DNA of 28,709 nt, from NCBI GenBank assembly GCA_050945915.1, contig JBMNTV010000019.1:1-28709 (forward strand). The letters are read 5' to 3'. This DNA is from CALNBC01 sp050945915. Lineage in GTDB: Bacteria > Bacillota > Clostridia > Christensenellales > CALWSW01. Made by a program: the position numbers and the translations under genes. Below, one piece after another: positions 22,494-28,709 of the stretch. Below the pieces are notes generated by a model. The model was not told the DNA's origin. It ran no database searches and saw only the letters and a list, made by a program, of their open reading frames with translations. Each line of letters begins with the position of its first letter. Within the stretch, counting starts at the first letter, position 1.

Positions 22494-24326
22494 ATGAAGA
22501 ACTGGCTTTCGCGCTTGTTAAAACGAACCGGGCCATCGCCGCAAAAGGACAAGCCCGCGACCCTGAAGACGGGCATGCCGGAAGGGGGCCTGATGTTCCG
22601 CATTATAAAAAAGCTGGACCTTCCCATGGCCATGATCGGCCAGGATGGCGACCTTCTTTGGGCGAACGACGCCTATCTCTCCCTCTTGGGCGGCTATGGG
22701 CTGACCACCTTTACCCGCACCTTTGACCCGCGCTTCCCCGCAAACGAAGAGGGATTGCGCATCCGGGACAAGGCGTTGGACCTTTATGCCCTGCCCATCC
22801 CAAAAAAGGACGGCGAACCGGGGCAAAGGCGCTGCTTTGTGTACCTGATCGACCGCACCAAAGAGCGGACAAAGCTGGAAACCGCCAATACCGCGGAATC
22901 CGCCATCCTCTTTGCCCAGATCGACAATTACGAGGAACTGGCGGAAAGCGATCTGGAGGCCGCCCGGGCAGCGGAAGCCGTCGTCACCGAGAGCTTTGCC
23001 GCCGCCGGCGGGGTGTGCCGCAGGTACGAGCGGGGCAAGTACTTCATCGTCATGGAACGCCATCACGTGATGGCGCTTCGCAAAAAGAAGTTCTCCATGC
23101 TGGACGCTGTGCGGGACATCAAGACCAGCTCCGCCGTTCCGGTGACGATTTCCGTGGCCGTCGGCATCGGCGACGGCATCCAGGAAAGCGAGCGCTGCGC
23201 CCGCAAGGCCATGGAGCTTGCGTTGGGCCGGGGCGGCGGCCAGTGCGTCGTCAACGAAAAGGGCTCCTTTTCCTTCTTCGGCGGCAGGGTGCAGATCGGC
23301 GAGCGCCACTCCCGGGTCAAAACCCGGGTGTTTGTCGCCGCCATGTCCAATCTGATCGCCGAAAGCGACCAGGTCCTCATCATGGGGCACCGCTCCCCGG
23401 ATTTTGACTGCGCCGGAGCCGCCCTCGGGGTCGCCCGCTGCACCCGGGCGCTGGAAAAGCCGGTCCATATGATCGTGGAGGATAAAAACGCGGCCATCAT
23501 CCCCTTTTTGAACGAGCTCGCCTCCCGGCCGGAGTACGACGGTTTCGTCATCCCGCCGGACAGGGCTGAGCGCATGATGACGCCGGACACGCTGGTGTTT
23601 TTGGTGGACACCCAGCGCCAGCAAGCCGCGCCCGCGCCGGAGCTTCTGGACCGCGCGAAAAGCACCATCGTCATCGACCACCACAGAAAAGGCCTGGACT
23701 CCTTCCCTTCCGCCACGCTGCAGTACACCGAGCCCTCGGCTTCCTCCACCTGCGAACTGGTGGCGGAAAGCATCCAGTACTTCAAGCCAGATGTTCGCCT
23801 CACCCCCTTCGAGGCTTCCATGCTCATGGCGGGTTTGATGGTGGACACCAAGAACTTTACCGTCGCTGCGGGGGCGCGCGCCTTCGAGGTGGCAGGATAC
23901 CTCCGCCGCTGCGGGGCGGATGCCGCCTTTGTGAGACAGCTCAGGCAGGACGATATCGAGACCTATGTCCAGCGGGCAGCCATCGTCAAAAACGCGCGGA
24001 TGCTGATGGAGGGCGTCGCCGTGTCGGTCTGCCCCAAGGGGCTGAAGAATCCCGCGCTGCTCGCCGCCCAGGCGGCGGACACCCTGACCACCATCAAGGG
24101 TATCGAGGTCGCCTTCGTGGTGGCGGAAAGCGAGGGCAACGCCGTGGTTTCCGCCCGTTCCATCGGTGAGTTTAACGTGCAGCTCATCATGGAGGCCATC
24201 GGCGGCGGCGGGCAGCTGAATGTCGCCGGCGCACTGCTGACCAACTGCACCGCCCAGGAATCGGAAGAACGCCTGACTGCCGCCATTTGGGAGTATGTGG
24301 AGGGCCTGAAGGCCGAAAGGGACTGA
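22494..24326 (+). CDS. gdpP: GdpP-like c-di-AMP phosphodiesterase lacking the membrane anchor
   Basis: A 610-residue protein. ATG 22494 has GGGGT upstream. A PAS-like domain (about 35-125) is followed by a degenerate GGDEF domain (about 140-270) without a GGDEF signature. Then come a DHH domain with GHRSPDFDCAG (H299, D303, D305), VDTQ, IDHHRKG (D395, H396, H397) and LMVDTKNFT, and a DHHA1 domain ending in GGGGQLNVAGA. These metal ligands fit an active enzyme that opens c-di-AMP to pApA. Two points are unusual: the two N-terminal membrane helices of Bacillus and Staphylococcus GdpP are missing, and the DHHA1 glycine motif has Q where H is usual. The neighbours yybS, rplI and dnaB confirm the identity. 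Confidence 0.92.
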   Translation: MKNWLSRLLKRTGPSPQKDKPATLKTGMPEGGLMFRIIKKLDLPMAMIGQDGDLLWANDAYLSLLGGYGLTTFTRTFDPRFPANEEGLRIRDKALDLYALPIPKKDGEPGQRRCFVYLIDRTKERTKLETANTAESAILFAQIDNYEELAESDLEAARAAEAVVTESFAAAGGVCRRYERGKYFIVMERHHVMALRKKKFSMLDAVRDIKTSSAVPVTISVAVGIGDGIQESERCARKAMELALGRGGGQCVVNEKGSFSFFGGRVQIGERHSRVKTRVFVAAMSNLIAESDQVLIMGHRSPDFDCAGAALGVARCTRALEKPVHMIVEDKNAAIIPFLNELASRPEYDGFVIPPDRAERMMTPDTLVFLVDTQRQQAAPAPELLDRAKSTIVIDHHRKGLDSFPSATLQYTEPSASSTCELVAESIQYFKPDVRLTPFEASMLMAGLMVDTKNFTVAAGARAFEVAGYLRRCGADAAFVRQLRQDDIETYVQRAAIVKNARMLMEGVAVSVCPKGLKNPALLAAQAADTLTTIKGIEVAFVVAESEGNAVVSARSIGEFNVQLIMEAIGGGGQLNVAGALLTNCTAQESEERLTAAIWEYVEGLKAERD

Positions 24327-24398
24327 TTCCCAGCAAAAAAATAGCGAAATGCAACCCATCAAACGATACAACCCCCAATTTGAAAAGGAGGACGCAAT

Positions 24399-24845
24399 AT
24401 GAAAGTAATCTTGCTAAAAGACGTGAAGGGTACGGGCAAGGCTGGTGCCGTGGCCGAAGTAAGCGACGGCTACGCCCAGAACTACCTCATCCCCAGGGGC
24501 CTTGCCAAGGTTGCCACGCCCAACGCCATCAACGCTGCGAAACAGGCAGAGGCCGCGGAACAGCGCAGAAGGCAGATGGAAGCCGAAGCGGCGAAGAAGC
24601 TGGCAAAGGAATTGAATGGCAAGACCGTCACCGTCAAGGCCAAGTGCGGCGAAAACGGCCGCCTGTTCGGCGCCATCACCTCCAAGGAGATCGCCGACGC
24701 TGCCACCGCCCAATTGGGCCACGCGTTTGACAAGAAGAAGATCGAGCTTTCCGGCAACATCAAGGAGCTGGGCACCTACGACGTTCCGGTGCGCTTGTAT
24801 GCCGAAACGGTCACCACGCTGAAGGTCATCATCGAGAAGGAGTAA
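24399..24845 (+). CDS. rplI: 50S ribosomal protein L9
   Basis: A 148-residue protein of standard length. ATG 24399 follows AAAAGGAGG. The N-terminal domain carries the L9 signature (VKGTGKAGAVAEVSDGYAQNYLIPRGLA, about residues 9-36). A long central helix rich in A, E, K and R follows, then the C-terminal RNA-binding domain (GRLFGAITSKEIADA). L9 binds 23S rRNA near the L1 stalk and supports reading-frame fidelity. The gene sits between gdpP and dnaB as in Bacillus, and its end carries the ribosome binding site of dnaB. Confidence 0.98.
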   Translation: MKVILLKDVKGTGKAGAVAEVSDGYAQNYLIPRGLAKVATPNAINAAKQAEAAEQRRRQMEAEAAKKLAKELNGKTVTVKAKCGENGRLFGAITSKEIADAATAQLGHAFDKKKIELSGNIKELGTYDVPVRLYAETVTTLKVIIEKE

Positions 24846-24850
24846 TACCC

Positions 24851-26191
24851 ATGGCAGAGCTTGCCCCGGCGCAGATCCCCCAGATCCCGCCCCACAGCGC
24901 AGAGGCGGAGCGCGCCGTTTTGGGCGCCGCGCTGAAAAGCCAGACCGCCTTTGCCACGGTGACCGAACGGCTGACGGAAAGCGACTTCTACCTTCCCGCC
25001 CACGCGCTGATCTATTCCGCGATGCTGGAGCTCCACGCTTCCGGCACGCCGGTAGACATTGTGACCACCGTCACCGCCCTGGAGACCAAAGGTCAGCTCG
25101 CCCAGGCGGGGGGGCTCGCCTATGTCACCGATCTGCCCCTTTCGGTTCCCACCATCACCAACCTCCCGCATTATTTGAGCCTGGTGGAGGAGCAGTCGAT
25201 CCGAAGGCGGCTGATCAACGCCGCGAACGAAATCGCGTCGGACAGCTTTTCCGGTGAGAGCGACCTTTCCACTCTGCTTTCCAGCGCGGAAAAGCGCGTG
25301 TTTGACATTTCGATGAAGGACATGTCCCGGGGCCTGCGCAAAATTTCCGACGATATTCTGGACGTTTACCTGAACCTGGGTTCCGTCCCTTCCAAAAACG
25401 GCGTGACCGGCCTTGCCACCGGCTTTCACGACCTGGACGCCAAGCTCTCCGGCCTTCAAAAGTCCGATCTCATCATCGTCGCCGGCCGCCCCTCCATGGG
25501 AAAGACTTCCTTTGCCATCAACATGGCCCAGTACGCCATGCTCCGCGGCGCGGCGGTGGCGATCTTCTCCCTGGAAATGAGCCGGGAACAGCTGATGACC
25601 AGGATGATGTGCGCAGACGCCCGGGTGGACCTGCAGGCGCTTCGCACCGGCGCTTTATCCCAGTCGGACTGGGACCAATTGTCCGAAGCGATGACCCGGC
25701 TGCAAAACACCAGCTGCTATATCGACGATACCGGCGGCATTACCGTTTCGGAGATGCGCACCAAGCTTCGGCGGCTCAAGCTGGAGCTGGGCAGGCTGGA
25801 TCTGGTGGTCATCGACTATCTGCAGCTGATGAGCTACACCGGAAAGTCGGACAATCGCGTCCAGATCGTGGCAGAGATCACCCGTTCCTTAAAGATGCTC
25901 GCCCGGGAGCTGGACGTGCCCATCGTGCTTCTGTCCCAGCTTTCCCGCGCGCCGGAACAGCGGCAGGACCACCGACCGGTGATGAGCGACCTGCGGGAAT
26001 CCGGCTCCATCGAGCAGGACGCGGACGTGATCATCATGCTGTACCGCCCCGCGGTGTATGACCCCGCCGCCGGGAACGAGGCGGTGGCCATCATCGCAAA
26101 ACACAGGAACGGACCCACAGGGGACGTGAACCTCATCTGGAACGGCAGCATTACTTCTTATCAAAACGTGTCTGACAGGCAATACTCTTAA
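24851..26191 (+). CDS. dnaB: Replicative DNA helicase (DnaB; DnaC in Bacillus)
   Basis: A 446-residue hexameric helicase. ATG 24851 follows GGAG inside the last codons of rplI. The N-terminal domain has PPHSAEAERAVLGAAL, a hallmark of the family (about 14-29). The RecA-like domain has Walker A GRPSMGKTS (K218), Walker B LVVIDYLQLM and the conserved ending segments LSQLSRAPEQR, LRESGSIEQDAD and AKHRNGPTGDV. It unwinds DNA ahead of the replisome. No intein or insertion is present, and the length is normal. It is closely spaced with rplI (5 bases) and with the DUF1292 gene downstream (15 bases), so it is part of one transcript. Confidence 0.98.
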   Translation: MAELAPAQIPQIPPHSAEAERAVLGAALKSQTAFATVTERLTESDFYLPAHALIYSAMLELHASGTPVDIVTTVTALETKGQLAQAGGLAYVTDLPLSVPTITNLPHYLSLVEEQSIRRRLINAANEIASDSFSGESDLSTLLSSAEKRVFDISMKDMSRGLRKISDDILDVYLNLGSVPSKNGVTGLATGFHDLDAKLSGLQKSDLIIVAGRPSMGKTSFAINMAQYAMLRGAAVAIFSLEMSREQLMTRMMCADARVDLQALRTGALSQSDWDQLSEAMTRLQNTSCYIDDTGGITVSEMRTKLRRLKLELGRLDLVVIDYLQLMSYTGKSDNRVQIVAEITRSLKMLARELDVPIVLLSQLSRAPEQRQDHRPVMSDLRESGSIEQDADVIIMLYRPAVYDPAAGNEAVAIIAKHRNGPTGDVNLIWNGSITSYQNVSDRQYS

Positions 26192-26206
26192 TAAGGAGCG
26201 AACACC

Positions 26207-26476
26207 ATGGAAGAACTCACGAATATCGAGGTCATCGTCATGGAGGACGAGGACGGAAACGAAACGGAATACCTGATCGCCGACGAATTCGACTTCAACG
26301 GCGCGCGGGTCATCGCCCTTTGCCCCCCGGCCGACGCGGCGGAAGACGAGGACGAAGTCAGCTTCTTCCTCGCCAGCGGCGACGGGGAGGAGTACGACCT
26401 GATGCCCATCGAAGACGAACGAACCATCGACATGCTCGCCGGCATCCTGGAGGACAGGCTGCTCGCCCGGAGCTGA
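26207..26476 (+). CDS. DUF1292 family small acidic protein, copy 1
   Basis: An 89-residue, very acidic protein. ATG 26207 follows AAGGAG. The pattern EVIVMEDEDGNETEYLIADEFDFNGARVIALCP (about 8-40), followed by a second strand-rich unit and EDERTIDMLAGILED, matches DUF1292, a family of unknown function common in Clostridia. It directly follows dnaB. A paralogue, 110 residues long and under its own promoter, lies 161 bases downstream. The role is unknown. Confidence 0.85.
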   Translation: MEELTNIEVIVMEDEDGNETEYLIADEFDFNGARVIALCPPADAAEDEDEVSFFLASGDGEEYDLMPIEDERTIDMLAGILEDRLLARS

Positions 26477-26554
26477 TATTTCCAGGTTTCCCGCATTTTG
26501 GCGGCAAAAAAGGTCGTTTCCAGTATCTCCGCCTTGTTTTCGGGCAATTATTAG

Positions 26555-26583
26555 TTGACCGGCAGGATATTAGGGTGTACAAT
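26555..26583 (+). promoter_or_regulatory. Strong promoter of the second DUF1292 gene
   Basis: A -35 TTGACC (26555-26560), a 17-bp spacer and a -10 TACAAT (26578-26583), close to the full sigma-A consensus. It lies in the 161-base gap between the two DUF1292 genes, about 55 bases before ATG 26638, and is followed by AAAAGGAG. Confidence 0.88.
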
Positions 26584-26637
26584 GCTAACGCTGTTGGTAG
26601 AAACACCCAAATAGTATAGATAAAAAGGAGAAAACGA

Positions 26638-26970
26638 ATGTCCGATAATCTCAACAACAATCAGGAACTTTCTGTAGAAGTTGTGACCTTCCAGGACGAT
26701 GACGGCAACGAGTTCGACATGGAGATCGTCGACGAGTTCGAGCACGCCGGCAGAAAGTTTGCCGTGCTGGCCGAAATCCTTGAAGACGCGTGTGGCGACG
26801 AAGCCTGCGCCGCCTGCTGCGGCTGCGAGGACGACGACGAGGAAGAAGCCCTTTACATTTTCGAAGTGATCAACGGCGAAAACGGCGAAGAATTCGTTCC
26901 CGTGGAGGATGACAACCTGCTCGACGAACTGTCCACCGTGGTGGAAAACCTGCTCTTTGCCGAGGACTAA
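26638..26970 (+). CDS. DUF1292 family protein with cysteine cluster, copy 2
   Basis: A 110-residue acidic protein. ATG 26638 follows AAAAGGAGAAAACGA. It shares the DUF1292 core (VVTFQDDDGNEFDMEIVDEFEHAG, then ALYIFEVI...EFVPVEDDNLLDEL) with the gene upstream. Between the two halves it has an insertion (about 50-69) with five cysteines, CGDEACAACCGC, then an acidic run EDDDEEE. The Cys spacing could bind zinc or iron-sulfur, or be redox-active; copy 1 lacks it. It has its own strong promoter, which suggests high or independent expression. The function of the family is unknown. Confidence 0.86.
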   Translation: MSDNLNNNQELSVEVVTFQDDDGNEFDMEIVDEFEHAGRKFAVLAEILEDACGDEACAACCGCEDDDEEEALYIFEVINGENGEEFVPVEDDNLLDELSTVVENLLFAED

Positions 26971-27031
26971 GCCGGATAGCATGCGGGGCGCAAGGAACGT
27001 CCCCTTATTCGCATTCTGATTCAGGCGTTGC

Positions 27032-27055
27032 GGGGCGGAGCATAACTTCTGCCCC
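27032..27055 (+). terminator. Possible terminator after the second DUF1292 gene
   Basis: GGGGCGGA (27032-27039) pairs with TCTGCCCC (27048-27055), with one G-T pair and an 8-base loop. CCTTCTTCCTGTTT follows, which is pyrimidine-rich but not a clean T run. Confidence 0.45.
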
Positions 27056-27093
27056 CTTCTTCCTGTTTGACTGCCATTCTTCAGGAGGGTATC

Positions 27094-27810
27094 ATGGCGA
27101 ACATTCCAACTCCGCATATCGGCTGTGCCGACCCGGCCCTCATCGCCCCCACGGTGCTGATGCCGGGCGACCCCCTTCGGGCGAAGTTCATCGCCGAAAA
27201 CTACCTGAAAGACCCCGTATTGTTCAACGAAACCCGCGGCATGCTGGGCTACACCGGCACCTTTGAGGGCAAACGGGTATCCGTCATGGGCAGCGGCATG
27301 GGCATGCCCTCGGCGATGATCTATTACAACGAGCTGTTTGACTTCTATGGCGTTTCCTGCATCATCCGCGTAGGCACCGCCGGGGCGCTCCGGCCGGAGG
27401 TCAAAGTCCGGGATGTGGTGGTCGCCATGGCGGCCTGCACCACCAGCGGCGTCAACCGCACCCGCTTCTTCGGCTACGATTACGCGCCGATCGCGGATTT
27501 TTCCCTGGTGCGCAAAGCCGTTGAAATCGCCGAGGAGATGGGCATTCCCACCCATGTGGGCAATGTCCTTTCGTCGGACGAGTTCTACGGCCACGACGAA
27601 GGACTCGCCCAGCGCTACGCCGAGTATGGCGTGCTGGCCGTGGAGATGGAGACCGCAGGGCTTTACACCCTGGCCGCGAAGTACAATAAGCGCGCCCTCG
27701 CCATCTGCACCATCAGCGACAGTCTGGTCACCGGCGAGGAAACCACCGCCGCCGAACGGCAGAGCTCCTTCCACGCGATGATGGAGCTCGCGCTGAAAAC
27801 AGCCCCGTGA
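27094..27810 (+). CDS. deoD: Purine-nucleoside phosphorylase, DeoD type
   Basis: A 238-residue enzyme of normal length. ATG 27094 follows AGGAGGG; the frame is open 27 bases more to the left without a site. Family marks are GDPLRAKFIAENYL (about 21-34), ETRGMLGYTG, GSGMGMPSA, RVGTAGAL, VEMETAGLY and ISDSLVTGEETTAAERQSSF, which holds the catalytic aspartate. It cleaves purine (deoxy)nucleosides with phosphate to give the base and (deoxy)ribose-1-phosphate in nucleoside salvage. A small gene of unknown function follows after 59 bases. Confidence 0.96.
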   Translation: MANIPTPHIGCADPALIAPTVLMPGDPLRAKFIAENYLKDPVLFNETRGMLGYTGTFEGKRVSVMGSGMGMPSAMIYYNELFDFYGVSCIIRVGTAGALRPEVKVRDVVVAMAACTTSGVNRTRFFGYDYAPIADFSLVRKAVEIAEEMGIPTHVGNVLSSDEFYGHDEGLAQRYAEYGVLAVEMETAGLYTLAAKYNKRALAICTISDSLVTGEETTAAERQSSFHAMMELALKTAP

Positions 27811-27869
27811 TGATCTGGGCTTCAAAAAAAATCCGGTGTGTAACCTGCGCAGTTTTCGAAGGAGGAGTC

Positions 27870-28172
27870 ATGCCTTTTAACCTCGATTTTGAAGAATCGG
27901 TCCGCGCCATCGCCAAAAAACTTGGGACCGTCGCAAAAAACGAGAGTGACGAAGCCCTGCGCGACTTCGCAAGAACCGCCATCGAGCTGGACCTTGAATT
28001 CATGGAACGCACCGGCGTCAATGACGGCGAACTCTACGACGAGGACGCCGCCTTTTCCCACCTCAAATCCGGACTGGCCAAAAAGAATCCCCGCCTTGCC
28101 TGGCTGGCGGAGGATTTTTCCGAAGCCTGGGAGGAGTATTTGGACAACGCGGGATACATCGATTGGGATTAA
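27870..28172 (+). CDS. Small acidic protein of unknown function
   Basis: A 100-residue protein. ATG 27870 follows GGAGGAG, and an in-frame extension to 27807 lacks a ribosome binding site. It has no membrane segment and no cysteine. It is rich in D, E and A and appears mainly helical (VRAIAKKLGTVAKNESDEALRDF; EEYLDNAGYIDWD at the end). I do not recognise it. A strong terminator begins at its last base, so it and possibly deoD form a transcript that ends here. Confidence 0.72.
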   Translation: MPFNLDFEESVRAIAKKLGTVAKNESDEALRDFARTAIELDLEFMERTGVNDGELYDEDAAFSHLKSGLAKKNPRLAWLAEDFSEAWEEYLDNAGYIDWD

Positions 28173-28219
28173 AAGCACACATGAACCTTTGCGCGGCGCC
28201 CTTGCGGCCGTGCTTTTTT
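28171..28219 (+). terminator. Terminator-like hairpin at the end of the small acidic-protein gene
   Basis: AAAAGCAC (28171-28178) pairs exactly with GTGCTTTT (28210-28217), ending in six T. The enclosed 31 bases are GC-rich and can form an inner stem. It starts within the stop codon region. Confidence 0.75.
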
Positions 28220-28411
28220 GTTTTTGGGGAAGTTTCCGCCTTCCTTTTTCCAGCGACCCTTGTTCGGTGTAAACGCGGATGGCGCCCGCCTTCATCCGCA
28301 AAAGCCGGCAATCATCCTATTCCCCCCGAAAAAGCCGCAAAAAACGCCGCCCCAACGACCAGAAAACAGGGCACGCTATTCGTGATTTCCCGCAATCTCT
28401 GGAGAATTTTG
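28220..28411. other. Gene-free stretch with an inverted repeat
   Basis: No credible coding frame is seen between the terminator and the promoter at 28412. An exact 7-base inverted repeat GCGGATG/CATCCGC (28275-28281 and 28293-28299, 11-base loop) is followed by AAAA. Base composition becomes more A-rich to the right. Confidence 0.4.
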
Positions 28412-28440
28412 GAGACAGGGTCAGGGATTTATGATAATAT
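28412..28440 (+). promoter_or_regulatory. Promoter of the gene at the right edge
   Basis: A partial -35 GAGACA (28412-28417), a 17-bp spacer and an extended -10, TGATAATAT (28432-28440). The leader to the TTG at 28531 is about 85 bases. Confidence 0.55.
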
Positions 28441-28530
28441 ACATGAAAAGTACTCCGCCATCATTTGCACGTCACGACAATAGGAACAAGCGTATTTCAT
28501 AAGCTATTACAACACAGGACTGGTGAAATT

Positions 28531-28709
28531 TTGATCAAAAGCTTTGGGGAAAAAACTTTGTCATTCTCCGCTATGAAGGACAGCATCCTCCAATTGTTCC
28601 GCGATAATAGCAGCGTCTTGGGCGAGTGTGCACGCATCAATACCCGCAGGGTTTTCTATTTGACCATCATCGCCATCCCGTTGCGCATCGTCAGTATTGC
28701 TCTCTTTGC
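28531..28709 (+). CDS. N-terminus of a membrane protein (cut by window edge)
   Basis: About 59 residues are visible from TTG 28531 (GGTGA upstream) to the edge. ATG 28573 is an alternative start with no clear binding site. After a polar start (KSFGEKTLSFSAMKDSILQLFRD-like) comes ARINTRRVFYLTIIAIPLRIVSIALF, where basic residues lead into a first membrane helix. This beginning is reminiscent of membrane-bound signalling proteins such as GGDEF diguanylate cyclases of Clostridia, but no catalytic domain can be seen, so the function stays open. Confidence 0.5.
   Translation, partial: MIKSFGEKTLSFSAMKDSILQLFRDNSSVLGECARINTRRVFYLTIIAIPLRIVSIALF

Noticed and set aside
22518..24371. A very long minus-strand open frame (617 codons) opposite gdpP, and similar long antisense frames opposite HAD, tldD, kinase and yybS genes
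   Set aside because: High GC at third positions removes stop codons on the opposite strand. The + strand genes have clear family motifs and ribosome binding sites; the antisense frames have neither.
1..28709. CRISPR arrays, insertion sequences, rRNA genes or further tRNA genes
   Set aside because: No regularly spaced repeats, transposase motifs, rRNA-like segments or second cloverleaf were seen anywhere in the window.

Overview
The window looks like ordinary chromosome from a fairly high-GC member of the Firmicutes (class Clostridia; an order such as Christensenellales or Oscillospirales is a guess). The evidence is the gene content and order: a YaaO-type decarboxylase, holB and ricT in a row; a yybS-gdpP-rplI-dnaB run as in Bacillus; DUF1292 proteins; a butyrate kinase; a 2[4Fe-4S] ferredoxin; Shine-Dalgarno sequences of AGGAGG type; and frequent TTG/GTG starts. 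Almost all strong genes are on the + strand.

Layout. (1) 1-2334 is an accessory junction. The C-terminus of a site-specific recombinase runs into the 3' end of a minus-strand tRNA-Asn(GTT) gene. On the other side of the tRNA lies a three-gene phage-type cassette: tail protein, endolysin and holin. (2) 2342-4176 holds three minus-strand membrane-protein genes: a glycine-zipper protein, a DUF3267 zincin-like protein and an unknown protein. (3) 4273-8801 is a YaaO-like decarboxylase, two tandem HAD phosphatases, holB and ricT. tmk, yaaQ and yaaR, which often lie in this cluster in Bacillus, are absent. (4) 8943-12332 holds a ferredoxin and an OmpR-type two-component pair. (5) 12445-13005 is a minus-strand membrane protein. 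(6) 13348-19365 holds rarA, tldD, tldE, butyrate kinase and a TrmN6-like methyltransferase in close array. (7) 19611-21356 is a frameshifted mtnA coupled to an acyl-ACP thioesterase. (8) 21525-26476 is yybS-gdpP-rplI-dnaB-DUF1292, and 26638-26970 is a second DUF1292 gene with its own promoter. (9) 27094-28172 is deoD and a small acidic protein. A partial membrane protein runs off the right edge at 28531.

Functional links. rplI, dnaB, holB and rarA are housekeeping translation and replication genes. GdpP degrades c-di-AMP. TldD and TldE form one heterodimeric protease. The kinase and regulator overlap and should form one signalling pair. MtnA (methionine salvage) and DeoD (purine salvage) are both nucleoside-salvage enzymes but are not in one operon here.

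I did not find a clearly new biological system. The points most worth a second look are the frameshift in mtnA, the GdpP that lacks its usual membrane anchor, the tandem HAD pair in the holB cluster, the recombinase/tRNA junction with an orphan lysis cassette beside it, and the cysteine cluster in the second DUF1292 protein. All functional names come from motif and family recognition by eye; no database search was run.
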